A DNA stretch of 40,179 bases from JBEKYD01 sp049509915 (GTDB lineage Bacteria > Acidobacteriota > Terriglobia > Bryobacterales > Bryobacteraceae): positions 1 to 40,179 of the forward strand of contig JBEKZL010000029.1 in NCBI GenBank assembly GCA_049509915.1, written 5' to 3'. This document shows, piece after piece, positions 17,281 to 25,561 of this stretch. The notes below the pieces were generated by a model. That model did not search any database, had not been told where the DNA came from, and was given only the letters and a program-made list of their open reading frames with translations. Position numbers and translations under genes: made by a program. Numbering within the stretch: position 1 is the first letter of the stretch; each line of letters begins with the position of its first letter.

Positions 17281-18063
17281 TTAGCGCGTTTCCTCCACCA
17301 GGATTTCCAGCCCGTCGTAGGCCAGCCGCACGTGCGGCGGCAACATGCTTTCGGCGCGCGCGTGGCCCAGGTCGTGGCAAATGTGCGTGAAAAAGGTGCG
17401 GCGCGGCGCCAGCCGTTCGACGACTTTGAGCGACCGCTCCACGGTGGAGTGCGTCGGGTGAGGCTTGTAGCGGAGCGCGTCCAGAAAGAGCACGTCGAGG
17501 CCGCGCAGCCGCTCGAGCGAAGTTTCCGGGATGTCGCTGTGATCGGTCAGATATGCGGCCGCGCCGAAGCGAAACCCGAGAATCGTCTGCGTGCCATGGA
17601 GCACGGGAACCGGCAGAAACTCCAGGCCGAATACGTTCACGGCCGCGCCATCCAGCAGCTTGACGTCGAGCTGCGGAATGCTCGATTCCTTCTTGCCCCC
17701 ATCGAACACATATTCGAAGCACCTCTGAATGGCCGCCATGGTGGGCGCGGTGGCATAGATCGGAATGCGTTCCTTCTGGCGGAAATTGAAGGGGCGCACG
17801 TCGTCGAGGCCCATGATGTGGTCCGCGTGGGAGTGGGTGAAGAGGATGGCGTCCACGCGATCGATGCCCGCGCGCAGAGCTTGAAGGCGAAAGTCCGGGC
17901 CGGTGTCGATCACCACGTTATGGCCCCCGTAGCTGACCAGAATCGAGGGCCGCAGGCGGTTGTCGCGAGGATCGGCGGAACTGCAGACGGCGCAGTGGCA
18001 GCCGATCGTCGGCACGCCCACACTGGTGCCGGAGCCGAGGACAGTGATCTTCAACGGCGCCAT
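17281..18063 (-). CDS. MBL-fold metallo-hydrolase, PhnP-like
   Basis: The product is 260 residues. ITVLGSGTSVGVPTIGCHC at the start with Cys22, Cys24 and Cys27 (GCHCAVC) resembles the extra structural zinc site of PhnP. The metallo-beta-lactamase motif THSHADHIMGLDD gives His77, His79, Asp81 and His82; more ligands follow at PVLHGTQTILGFRF, YLTDHSDIP and HPTHST..., with FFTHICHDLGHA near the end. PhnP is a phosphodiesterase acting on cyclic ribose phosphates, but relatives act on other esters, so the substrate is open. The ATG 18063 touches the DUF1844 stop (TGA ATG), showing coupling. It is soluble, with no signal peptide. Confidence 0.9.
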   Translation of the reverse strand: MAPLKITVLGSGTSVGVPTIGCHCAVCSSADPRDNRLRPSILVSYGGHNVVIDTGPDFRLQALRAGIDRVDAILFTHSHADHIMGLDDVRPFNFRQKERIPIYATAPTMAAIQRCFEYVFDGGKKESSIPQLDVKLLDGAAVNVFGLEFLPVPVLHGTQTILGFRFGAAAYLTDHSDIPETSLERLRGLDVLFLDALRYKPHPTHSTVERSLKVVERLAPRRTFFTHICHDLGHARAESMLPPHVRLAYDGLEILVEETR

Positions 18064-18384
18064 TCAGGCTTTCTGCGCCTGGGCCGCCTCGTCTGAAACC
18101 TGCACGAAGCGGAAGCGCAGTTCGGTGAGGCTGTTCTCCAGCAGGCGCCGTTCCTCGATGGTCAGGTTCCCCTTGGTTTTCTCCATCAGGACCGCCATCA
18201 TATCGATACTGTGGCGGGCCAGGTCCAGGTCCGGCTCGGCTTTTTCTTCCTGGCCGAATGTGACCAGCCCCAGTTGCATTTCCGCCTGGGCGCGCAGTGA
18301 CAGCACCAGGAACGTAAACGTTGCCGGCGGCAACACAGGCCGCTCCGCGGTAGTGGTTTGAGTATCCGGTTCGCTCATCGTCAT
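18064..18384 (-). CDS. DUF1844 family protein
   Basis: The product is 106 residues. LPPATFTFLVLSLRAQAEMQLGL, then PDLDLARHSIDMMAVLMEKTKGNLTIEERRLLENSL (broken here for reading) match the short helical DUF1844 family common in Acidobacteriota, Deltaproteobacteria and Planctomycetes. The function is unknown. ATG codons lie at 18384 and 18378; the second also gives a normal start (MSEPD) and neither has a strong ribosome site. It is the first gene of the DUF1844-MBL-ribF-terC operon. Confidence 0.88.
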   Translation of the reverse strand: MTMSEPDTQTTTAERPVLPPATFTFLVLSLRAQAEMQLGLVTFGQEEKAEPDLDLARHSIDMMAVLMEKTKGNLTIEERRLLENSLTELRFRFVQVSDEAAQAQKA

Positions 18385-18726
18385 TATTCTACCGTGGGAC
18401 GGGCTCTTCGCTCGCCCTCGCGGGCCGGCAGGCCGCCGCCAAGCCCGCCTCGGGATAGATTGAGGCGACGATCCCTCTTATCGCGACAATCGCCTGCTAT
18501 GCACGGTTTTGTCGGGGAAAGTCCCGATCGCATGACTGGACTCTTCGATACATTCCGGTACTACTCCGGACGAAACACGTAAGAATTCCTGGGGATAACA
18601 GATATGCTTGATGAGCCGGGAAGCCAGGAATGGGAGTCCCGGATTGTACGAGACTCAGTCGATGCTTGACCCGCTGAACCGCGGAGTGCAGATAAGTGGG
18701 CGGCAGATTGGGTAGAAAAGAGGACT
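18385..18726. other. Intergenic region of 342 bp, no gene seen
   Basis: This gap separates the divergent DUF1844 operon and the propeller gene, so it must hold both promoters. A 27-codon frame (ATG 18499 region to TAA 18582) has no ribosome site or family look. The segment 18394-18450 is GC-rich with small inverted repeats (GGGCTC/GAGCCC-like). I can place no promoter with confidence. Confidence 0.4.
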
Positions 18727-20355
18727 ATGCCAACCCCCGTTTCAATCATTACCGGCCTTAGCGGCGCTATCGGGTGCGATTTTCAGTCCGCTCTCAATAC
18801 GCTGATCTATGTCGAATACGGAGGCTCGCTTTCGTCGTTGAATCTGGCCGCCCCGGCCCACACGGTCCTGGGCAGCGGTTACACGAATCCGGAGGACGTG
18901 GAACTCAGCCAGGATGGAGTTCACGCCTACGTTGACGAGCGCTCGGGCGACCTCGTCAGAGTCAGCCTGACCAGTGCGAGTCGGTCTGCTGCCACTGTTA
19001 TTGTGTCGGGTATGACCGCCCCCCAGCAGATTGCTATGGACGAAGCTCACAATGCAGCCTATGTGGTGGAGTATGCGGCCGCCGGCAACCTATACCGGAT
19101 CAACCTGACGACCGGCGTAAAGACGTCAATCATTTCAACCCTGAACTTCGCAGTCGGCCTGGTGCTCAGTGCGGATCTTCAGTACGCCTATATCAGTGAG
19201 CAGACCACAGGGCCGGATAAGGGCCGGGTGAGCCGTTTCAGTTTGAGCGGCGGCGCCCGCACACCCCTTGTTACGGGCCTCACCGCTCCCTTTTTCCTGA
19301 CATGGGCGGACGCCGCGCAGACCACTCTCCTTGTGCCGCAGCGCGACCCGGTCAACAGCATCACCAGCATCGTCGTCGCCACTTCCACCGCGACCGTGAT
19401 TGCCAGCGGAGTACCCGACATGCCGTCGAGCGTCGCCATGGTAAATCCGGGAAGCATGCTCATCTGTTCGAATACGGAAATCTCGAATCTCAACTTCCAG
19501 GCCTTCACGGGCCCGCTCGTAATGGGCATTGGAAACATCCCGTACAACGCGGTTAATAGCGCCGGGTTCCCCACGCCCGTGACGACTCCGCTGACTCCAT
19601 TCGGCGGGGCCCTGCCATTGATGGTGGACTATCAGGCCGCCGATACCGCCGGCGCCTCCTGGTACTGCATTCGGATAGACGGTGTGGTTCGCACCGATGC
19701 CTACACCGACGACTACTTCATTAGCGGCACGGGATACGTTCCGAAAACCACCACCCCGGCCGTCGTTTTCCCGACTCAACCGGGCGTCTATTACTATCCG
19801 GTACACCCGGTGAGCGAGTTCTTCGACTGGTTGAACCCGGCCCTCGGCAGCCTGATCGATTCGACGAATCTTACGTCCAACGCAAAGCACACGATCGTGG
19901 TGAGTTTTGTAAACGCGACCGGTGCGCTGGTCGCAACCAGTACGCCGCTGACGATTCTGGTGGACAACAATCCGTGCGTCGCCGGGCTCGGGGCGCCTTC
20001 GATCGGCAGCGCTGTTGCCAATAGCTGCGGACTTCTGCTCTACCCGGCGCCCACCAATACAGTGAGCATGGGGATAACTGCCACCCAGCCGCAAAACTTT
20101 GCGACCTATTCATTTAGTGTCATCCGGGGTGTCCCTGGAGCGGTAGCTGCATCGGCCAGCGGACCGGTTCCCGCTCCATCCCCGATAACGGAAACCGTGA
20201 GCGCGCTGTTGGGACCATGCGCCCCGGCTCCGGGGATCGCTGCCTTCGCTGAGTCTGTATACGTTGCCGCGTCGGCCACCAATGGCTGGTCGCGTCAGAG
20301 CCAATACGACGCTTCGGACACACAGGCCTTCGTCCTCGTACCGGAGACGGCATAA
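18727..20355 (+). CDS. YVTN/NHL-like beta-propeller protein without signal peptide, unknown function
   Basis: The product is 542 residues. About residues 1-260 are short propeller-type repeats: NTLIYVEYGGSLSSLNL, PEDVELSQDGVHAYVDERSGDL, PQQIAMDEAHNAAYVVEYAA and VGLVLSADLQYAYISEQ each follow the pattern place-strand-read-strand of six-bladed propellers. Residues about 280-540 are a different beta-rich region with strands such as ASWYCIRIDGVVRTDAYTDD, YYYPVHPVSEFFDW and a cysteine pair near CVAGLG and ANSCGLLLYP. No signal peptide, lipobox or membrane span is visible, unlike the other propeller proteins here. AGAGGA lies just before the ATG. It stands alone between a 342-bp gap and palindrome copy C. 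I do not recognise a family. Confidence 0.75.
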   Translation: MPTPVSIITGLSGAIGCDFQSALNTLIYVEYGGSLSSLNLAAPAHTVLGSGYTNPEDVELSQDGVHAYVDERSGDLVRVSLTSASRSAATVIVSGMTAPQQIAMDEAHNAAYVVEYAAAGNLYRINLTTGVKTSIISTLNFAVGLVLSADLQYAYISEQTTGPDKGRVSRFSLSGGARTPLVTGLTAPFFLTWADAAQTTLLVPQRDPVNSITSIVVATSTATVIASGVPDMPSSVAMVNPGSMLICSNTEISNLNFQAFTGPLVMGIGNIPYNAVNSAGFPTPVTTPLTPFGGALPLMVDYQAADTAGASWYCIRIDGVVRTDAYTDDYFISGTGYVPKTTTPAVVFPTQPGVYYYPVHPVSEFFDWLNPALGSLIDSTNLTSNAKHTIVVSFVNATGALVATSTPLTILVDNNPCVAGLGAPSIGSAVANSCGLLLYPAPTNTVSMGITATQPQNFATYSFSVIRGVPGAVAASASGPVPAPSPITETVSALLGPCAPAPGIAAFAESVYVAASATNGWSRQSQYDASDTQAFVLVPETA

Positions 20356-20449
20356 TGGCCGTCTTTCGGCCTGAACGAGTCACTTGTCCCGATCGGCGAT
20401 AGCACGTCAACTTAGTAATCCATTTCGGAATTGCGGCCGCATCATGAGC

Positions 20450-20516
20450 AACCGCCCTCTTGCGGTCGCGGCTCGGTTGCGCGCGTTTCCGAGCCGCGAC
20501 TGGTAGGGAGTGGTTG
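20450..20516. repeat. Dispersed palindromic repeat, copy C
   Basis: This element has the same orientation and core as copy B (38 of 39 central bases, 20462-20500), with more diverged outer arms (CAACCGCCCTCTT against GGTAGGGAGTGGTTG). It lies 95 bp after the propeller stop and 27 bp from the stop of the convergent membrane-protein gene. As with copy B it occupies a tail-to-tail space. Confidence 0.82.
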
Positions 20517-20542
20517 CCGGAAATATGTGCCTGGACGTTGAG

Positions 20543-21232
20543 TCATTCTTGAGCGAGCCGGTAGAGTCGGTGGCCGACGAAGAACAACCAAGCGGTGGCA
20601 AAGAGGGCATTGCCGATTATGGTCAGACTGAGACCCGTTAGCGAAGCGATCCCCAGAACGCCTGTGGCCAAACCCAGGTAGGCCGTAGTCTTACTGAAGG
20701 GGCTCCTCAGCATCACGAAGCCGGTCACGAGGATTCCGGACGAGAGAGTCACTATTGCATACACGATTTCCAGCGGGCAGGACAGAATTGCGGCCGCATA
20801 GTCGGCGGCGGCGACGTAACCTGCCCGCTGAGCTTCATCGGCAGCTTTTAAGTATTCACGGTAGAGAGTCAAAATCGAGGCATAATGCGACCAGGTGATC
20901 GCCAAATCCAAGACGATGAAGAGCCCGACAAATGCGTTCGCCAGCAGCGTCGCGTTTTTGTTGATACCTTTCAGTGACAGGTAAAGGGCGAGCGCGACAG
21001 GCACGAAGAGAAAGTCCGTAAAGACGGAGAGGGCAAGAATCGTCCACCAGAACGATGTCTTCCCAGCAAGATAGTTAAACCAAGCCTGGCCGCTACCGTT
21101 CGGGGGAGCTCCGACATGGGCATACAAGGGGATAATTGCGACGTAGCAGGCGCCCAGGACGAGTGCGGCGAGGCCACCCACTCGATACCACCGTTTCCGA
21201 TCCACGGCTTCGTTCGTCGTCTCGACGCTCAT
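20543..21232 (-). CDS. Multispanning membrane protein, DUF4386-like
   Basis: The product is 229 residues from ATG 21232, chosen because GGGAG lies about 5 bp before it; a 16-codon upstream extension looks non-coding. Six hydrophobic spans are visible: VGGLAALVLGACYVAIIPLY, FWWTILALSVFTDFLFVPV, ANAFVGLFIVLDLAITW, LEIVYAIVTLSSGILVTGFV, YLGLATGVLGIASLTGL and IIGNALFATAWLFFVG. The order and the polar loop with YLKAADEAQRAGYVAAADY recall DUF4386 proteins of unknown role. No catalytic residues can be assigned. It is encoded alone, downstream of the AsmA-like gene, and looks somewhat less GC-rich than its neighbours. Confidence 0.75.
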   Translation of the reverse strand: MSVETTNEAVDRKRWYRVGGLAALVLGACYVAIIPLYAHVGAPPNGSGQAWFNYLAGKTSFWWTILALSVFTDFLFVPVALALYLSLKGINKNATLLANAFVGLFIVLDLAITWSHYASILTLYREYLKAADEAQRAGYVAAADYAAAILSCPLEIVYAIVTLSSGILVTGFVMLRSPFSKTTAYLGLATGVLGIASLTGLSLTIIGNALFATAWLFFVGHRLYRLAQE

Positions 21233-21327
21233 TGACGCTCCCACGCCTAAGTGAGTGTAGCAGGCTGCCGAGAACGGCATCGCCGCTACGACGGCCTTAG
21301 ACAGGTCAGGCGGATCGCCCGGCCCGG

Positions 21328-23721
21328 CTAGCGCACGGCTTCATCGACGTGCAGTTTGGCCAGTGGGCCGACCAGGCGTATTTCGCGAGTACCGTTGGAA
21401 AGGATCACCAGCAGGCGGCCATCGTCCTGTACGCTGCCGTGGCCGGTGTAGGTTTCGTCCTCGGCGCGCAGGCTGAGACTAGTGAGGATGAGTCCGCTGG
21501 GCGACCACGCCAGAGTGAAAGTTCCGCTCGAATGCCGCCATGGCCCCTCGCCAAAATCAAGGGCGGTACCGGTGAAGGAGCCATCGGCTTTCAAGTTGGC
21601 CAACAACTGGGCGCCGGTCCCGGCCGTTTCGAGGGTGCCGTCGGCGTCGAGCTTGCCGGATTGCCATCCCAGCCCTTTCACTCGCGCGGCGAGGCGGTAC
21701 GCGGGACGCGGGCCGGCCAGGTTGGCCAGCAGGGTTCCGGTGACGGAGGCGCCATTGATTTTTGCGGTCAAGTTGTCGAGAGCGACGCGGGAAGCGTTCC
21801 ACACCAGGTGCGCGCGAACCCCGGCCAGGGGTACGCCGGCCACGTCCAGGCGGACGATCTCGACGGTGCCCTCCAGGCCGCGCTGCCGCAGCCAATCGGG
21901 GAGGGCGGTGCGTCCGAAGGCGCGCGCGATCAGGCCGGGGACATGGCGCAAGGTGGGAGCGAGCTCCCGGTCCAGCTCGGCGGCGGGCCAATCCGTGGCG
22001 CGAAGGCGGAGGCGATGCGGACGGGACGCCCCCGGCTCATAGCGGTATTCTCCGCCGAAGGCGAGTTTGCCGGCGCGCCCATCGATATGGTCGATGACGA
22101 GATGCGCGCCGTCGATGGCGGCGTGGGCCGCGATCAATTCCACCGGATCGGCCAGGCCGGGTACGGCAACCCGGGCGTGTTTGACTTCAAGATCGCCGGA
22201 CCACACCGACGAAGGGGCCCGCTGCGCGCTCGCCTGGGAGCTTTCCCGGTGGTAGTGCAATTGGCCGCTCCATTGGCCGGAGGCCAATTGTTCGAGCCAG
22301 GGCACGGCGGCCAGGGCCACCTGAGAACGCAGCGCGGCCACCGGCATGGCGTCGGAAGCGATGGTGAGGTCGAAGGCGCCGCCGTCGGCGGCGTAATCGG
22401 CTTCGAGAGTCCCCTGATCGCCGCTTTCGGTCACCGCCGAGGCGGGCGTTAGGTGGGCGTGCCCGTTGCCCAGCACCACGTAAGCCTGTTGCATTCGGAT
22501 GGGCGTGGAATCGGGTATGGTCACGGCGGCGTCGTGGAAGCCGAGGGTACCCTGCAGGCTGCCGCGCCCGGAGTAACCGATGGCGCCCTCCATCCACCCG
22601 CTCAAACCGAGCTTGGGCGGAACCGAGGCGCCCATGTGTCCAGCCAACTGCAGCAGGGGTCCCAAGGGGAAGCGGTTCCAGTTGACGGCCACGGCCCAGT
22701 GCGGCTGGGAAAGATAATCGCTGGCGCGAAAGCGGACCCAGACGGGCGGGACGCCGCGGCCGGCAGTACTCGATTCGAGCTCGATTTTCTGCCCGACCAG
22801 GTCGATGCGCCCGCGGATCGCGACCGGCCAGCCTTCTCCCTGAGGCGGCATCAAGTCCCAACGATGCACGTCTTCGATGCGCATGCGGCCGAGGATGCCG
22901 ATCTGCTGTAGGGGACCGGCCAGGTGGAGGCTGCCGGAGACGGTGCCGTGAACGCCGCCGGGTTGCCCGGCGATGGCCGTGGTGATTTCCGCCAGGCCGC
23001 TGCGGTCCAGATCGAGGTCGAGATCGACGCGCTCCGGAGCGACGTACCAGCGGCCTTCAAGGGTAAAGGAACCGAGGCCGCGGGCCGCGCCGTCGGTGCG
23101 GGCGGGTTTGGCCGACAGTCCGATCTTCCAGCCGCGGCCGGGGGAGGAGGGAGGCGAAATATCCAGATCGGTGTCGGTGAGGTAGAAGACCGATTTCTCC
23201 TCGCCGAATTTGAAATTGATGCGGCTGTTGCGGACCTGCACGGCGGGCGTGTTGCTCATCAGCGAGCGGCCGATCAACGGCTCGAAATTCCAGCGGCCCC
23301 AGGCTTCGGCCGGTCCGGACTTGGCGAGATTGATGCTGGCGCCGTCGAAGCGGATTGAGGCGATGGCGAAACGGCCGGCCACCAGCGGTAGCAGCGCCGG
23401 CCGAACCACCATTTCATCCATGTATGCGATCGGCTCCAGGCCCATCGAAGGGTCCTCGTGAATGACCACGTCCTCCACCGAGAAACCGCCGCGAAAGAGG
23501 CTGAAACGCACCTTGCCGCCAAATTCGACGCGCCGGCCGATCGCTCGCTCCAGGGCGCCACGCAGACGCTCGCCGTACTGGTCGGCGCGGATGTAGGGCG
23601 CGGCCAGACCGGCGGCGACCACGAGCGCGAGCGTGCTCAGGGCAAGCCGGAAAGCCAGCCCGGCATTCCATCTCCATTTCCAATGCCACTTCTCCGACCG
23701 TTCCGGTGGGGGCGGCGTCAT
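21328..23721 (-). CDS. AsmA-family envelope protein
   Basis: The product is 797 residues from ATG 23721; the 58 residues upstream in the open frame are Arg/Pro-rich antisense noise over the mocA-like gene. One N-terminal membrane anchor (AFRLALSTLALVVAAGLAAP, about 20-39) is followed by the AsmA start: RGALERAIGRRVEFGGKVRF, then ALLPLVAGRFAIASIRFDGA. The rest is a long series of beta strands as in AsmA/YhdP/TamB bridge proteins, which carry lipids between inner and outer membranes or affect outer membrane assembly. It ends with LVGPLAKLHVDEAVR. It overlaps the mocA-like stop as ATGA. That link to molybdenum cofactor genes is probably chance operon structure. Confidence 0.85.
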   Translation of the reverse strand: MTPPPPERSEKWHWKWRWNAGLAFRLALSTLALVVAAGLAAPYIRADQYGERLRGALERAIGRRVEFGGKVRFSLFRGGFSVEDVVIHEDPSMGLEPIAYMDEMVVRPALLPLVAGRFAIASIRFDGASINLAKSGPAEAWGRWNFEPLIGRSLMSNTPAVQVRNSRINFKFGEEKSVFYLTDTDLDISPPSSPGRGWKIGLSAKPARTDGAARGLGSFTLEGRWYVAPERVDLDLDLDRSGLAEITTAIAGQPGGVHGTVSGSLHLAGPLQQIGILGRMRIEDVHRWDLMPPQGEGWPVAIRGRIDLVGQKIELESSTAGRGVPPVWVRFRASDYLSQPHWAVAVNWNRFPLGPLLQLAGHMGASVPPKLGLSGWMEGAIGYSGRGSLQGTLGFHDAAVTIPDSTPIRMQQAYVVLGNGHAHLTPASAVTESGDQGTLEADYAADGGAFDLTIASDAMPVAALRSQVALAAVPWLEQLASGQWSGQLHYHRESSQASAQRAPSSVWSGDLEVKHARVAVPGLADPVELIAAHAAIDGAHLVIDHIDGRAGKLAFGGEYRYEPGASRPHRLRLRATDWPAAELDRELAPTLRHVPGLIARAFGRTALPDWLRQRGLEGTVEIVRLDVAGVPLAGVRAHLVWNASRVALDNLTAKINGASVTGTLLANLAGPRPAYRLAARVKGLGWQSGKLDADGTLETAGTGAQLLANLKADGSFTGTALDFGEGPWRHSSGTFTLAWSPSGLILTSLSLRAEDETYTGHGSVQDDGRLLVILSNGTREIRLVGPLAKLHVDEAVR

Positions 23722-24293
23722 AAGGACGCGCCCGTGAGCTCGCGATAGGCGGCGGGGTCGTCGATATCGGCCACCACGCCGGGGTCGTCGAGATCGAGAT
23801 AGTCGGTTTGGGCGGCGTGGGCGGCGACGATGTCGCGGGCGGTGGCGCCGGCCGGAGGGGCCAGAAACTCGGGCATGAGGGAGGGGTGGAACCAAATAGG
23901 ATGGCCGCGCTTAGCCCGGTACCGCGGCACCCGCAGCAGCGCGCCGGCGGGCGGGGACAGGAGCGCGTCGATGGTGGAATCGGCCACCGCCGGGTGATCG
24001 ACGAGGGTCAGGAGCACGCCCGAGGCTTCCGGCGGCACGGCGCGCAGACCGCACTGCAGCGAGCCGAGCATGCCGTTTTCGTAATCGGGATTCAACACGA
24101 AGCGGGCGGGACGCCGGGCGGCGGCGCGAATTTCGGCGGCGTGCCCGCCCAGGACCACGATGACCGGCCCGGTACGCGCCGCGAACAGGCCGATCAGCCG
24201 ATCGACGAAGGTTTCGCCGCGGTAGTCGAGCAGGGCCTTGGGGGCGCGCATGCGGCGGGACGCACCGGCCGCCAGTATGAGGCCGGCGCTCAC
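23718..24293 (-). CDS. Molybdenum cofactor nucleotidyltransferase, MocA-like
   Basis: The product is 191 residues, an NTP-transferase (MobA/MocA) protein. LILAAGASRRMRAPKALLDY (5-24) holds the nucleotide loop with the key Lys, LNPDYENGMLGSLQCGL near 67-83 is a MocA-type segment, and LLTLVDHPAV near 95-104 holds the metal-binding Asp. HPIWFHPSL and DIDDPAAYREL near the end match CTP-dependent MocA. It would make molybdopterin cytosine dinucleotide for enzymes of the xanthine dehydrogenase family; specificity for CTP over GTP is inferred from its xdhC partner. The start is GTG 24293, overlapping the xdhC stop as GTGA. It is cytoplasmic. Confidence 0.88.
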   Translation of the reverse strand: MSAGLILAAGASRRMRAPKALLDYRGETFVDRLIGLFAARTGPVIVVLGGHAAEIRAAARRPARFVLNPDYENGMLGSLQCGLRAVPPEASGVLLTLVDHPAVADSTIDALLSPPAGALLRVPRYRAKRGHPIWFHPSLMPEFLAPPAGATARDIVAAHAAQTDYLDLDDPGVVADIDDPAAYRELTGASL

Positions 24294-25144
24294 GGGGAAA
24301 CTTCGTGGCGTGCGGTTTCCTCCGCGACGGGTTCGCGGGGAAATACCGACATGGAGAGCGGCCGCCAGCGCCCGGCTGGGTTGCGGCGTACGGCGATCAT
24401 TTCCGCCGCCACCGAAACGGCGATCTCTTCGGGAGAAATGGCGCCCAGATCGAGACCCATGGGGGCGTAAATGCGCTCCAGTTCCCGGCGTGCGAAGCCT
24501 TCCTTTTCCAGTTCCCTGACCACGTTCAGGACTTTGCGCCGGCTGCCGATCATGGCGATATAGCGGGCCGGGCTCGAGATGGCCATCCGGAGCACGCGCA
24601 TGTCGTCGCGATGCCCGCGGGTGACGATAATGACGTAGCTGGTCTCGTGGATCGCCAGTTGGGGGAAGATCTCCTCGTACTCGGCTGCGTGTACTTCGGC
24701 GGCTTCGGGGAAGCGGTCGCGATTGGCGAAGCTCTCGCGATTGTCGATCACGACGGGCCGAAAACCGGCCAGCGCCGTCACCGCCGCCAGGCTCTTAGAG
24801 ATGTGGCCGGCGCCGAAGATAAAGCAGCTCGGAACCGGAAGCACCGGCTCCACGAAAACCTCCAGTTGCCCACCGCAAATCAGCCCGTTATCGTAAGCCG
24901 CGTCCTGGCCGAGGCTGAACTTGAGGCGGCGCGGCTTTTCCGTGTCGAGCACTTCGCGAGCCGCGGTCCAGACTTCGGCTTCCACGCAGCCGCCCCCGAT
25001 GGTGCCGATCATGGAGCCGTCTTCGCGCACCAGCAGTTTGGCGCTTTCGTAGCTGGGAATGGAGCCGCGCACTTCGACAATAGTAGCCAGAGCGCACTTT
25101 TGCCCGAGCGCGCGAAGGCGAACCAATTCGTCGAAAACATCCAT
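24290..25144 (-). CDS. xdhC: XdhC/CoxI family molybdoenzyme maturation factor
   Basis: The product is 284 residues from ATG 25144; upstream in-frame codons look non-coding. The N-terminal XdhC_CoxI domain has ALATIVEVRGSIPSYESAKLLV near 18-39 and MIGTIGGGCVEAEVW near 46-60. The C-terminal Rossmann domain has CFIFGAGHISKSLAAVTALA near 116-135, YVIIVTRGHRDDM and YIAMIGSRRKVLNVV, and ends with PMGLDLGAISPEEIAVSVAAE. XdhC binds the molybdenum cofactor, helps add the equatorial sulfur and inserts it into xanthine-dehydrogenase-type enzymes. The target enzyme genes are not in the window. A TATAAT on the minus strand (25155-25160) lies 10 bp before the start, so a nearly leaderless transcript is possible. 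Confidence 0.93.
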   Translation of the reverse strand: MDVFDELVRLRALGQKCALATIVEVRGSIPSYESAKLLVREDGSMIGTIGGGCVEAEVWTAAREVLDTEKPRRLKFSLGQDAAYDNGLICGGQLEVFVEPVLPVPSCFIFGAGHISKSLAAVTALAGFRPVVIDNRESFANRDRFPEAAEVHAAEYEEIFPQLAIHETSYVIIVTRGHRDDMRVLRMAISSPARYIAMIGSRRKVLNVVRELEKEGFARRELERIYAPMGLDLGAISPEEIAVSVAAEMIAVRRNPAGRWRPLSMSVFPREPVAEETARHEVSP

Positions 25145-25209
25145 TCCGACTGTGATTATAACGTGCGGGCGGGAGAGAGGGTTTATCGGGCGGTGCGAGG
25201 GACCGCTCT

Positions 25210-25398
25210 TCACCGCGCGCTGGATTCATTCTCTTCCGCGTCCAGCATGCGGAACAGGTAGTCGGTCGCCTGGGCGGCTTCCCGGTCGTCGGCGGGGCCT
25301 GAATCGTAGGGTGCGGCCCGGCGGAGAAACTCGAACATGACGGCCTGCTTTTCTTCCTCCGGCAAGGTTCCAGGGCTCGGCAATTCTGGTGTCTTCAA
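25210..25398 (-). CDS. Small acidic hypothetical protein
   Basis: The frame has 62 codons from TTG 25398; an ATG 21 codons in would leave 42 residues (MFEFLRRAAPYDSG...). The sequence is acidic and helical (REAAQATDYLFRMLDAEENE) and the codon choice matches neighbouring genes, which supports coding. I recognise no family. It lies 65 bp upstream of xdhC on the same strand and may be co-transcribed. The weak start codon and missing ribosome site keep confidence low. Confidence 0.42.
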   Translation of the reverse strand: MKTPELPSPGTLPEEEKQAVMFEFLRRAAPYDSGPADDREAAQATDYLFRMLDAEENESSAR

Positions 25399-25507
25399 TC
25401 GGTCCCGACGGCTTACGCCGTGGGCTACTCTCTATCGCCCTACGGGCTCGGAAACCCAAGTGCGCCGCCGGGGCGAGGCCGGCGGAAGCGCCTGCGCCAC
25501 GTGTGGG

Positions 25508-25524
25508 GCCGATTGGCAATCGGC
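25508..25524. repeat. Perfect 7-bp hairpin upstream of the Uma2 gene
   Basis: GCCGATT and AATCGGC pair around GGC. It sits in a 163-bp gap that also contains a GACGGCTTACGCCGTGGGCTA string at 25416-25436 and a GGCGGAAGCGCCTGC string near 25482. These look like pieces of dispersed repeats seen between genes in related genomes. The hairpin is 38 bp before the Uma2 ATG, so it may influence that transcript. Confidence 0.4.
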
Positions 25525-25561
25525 GCAAATGGTAAACTCGGCATCGAGGGGTTCGATAGTC

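Noticed and set aside
23722..23895. 58-codon extension of the AsmA-like protein
   Set aside because: It is an Arg/Pro-rich alternative frame of the mocA-like gene; the membrane anchor follows ATG 23721, which overlaps the mocA stop.
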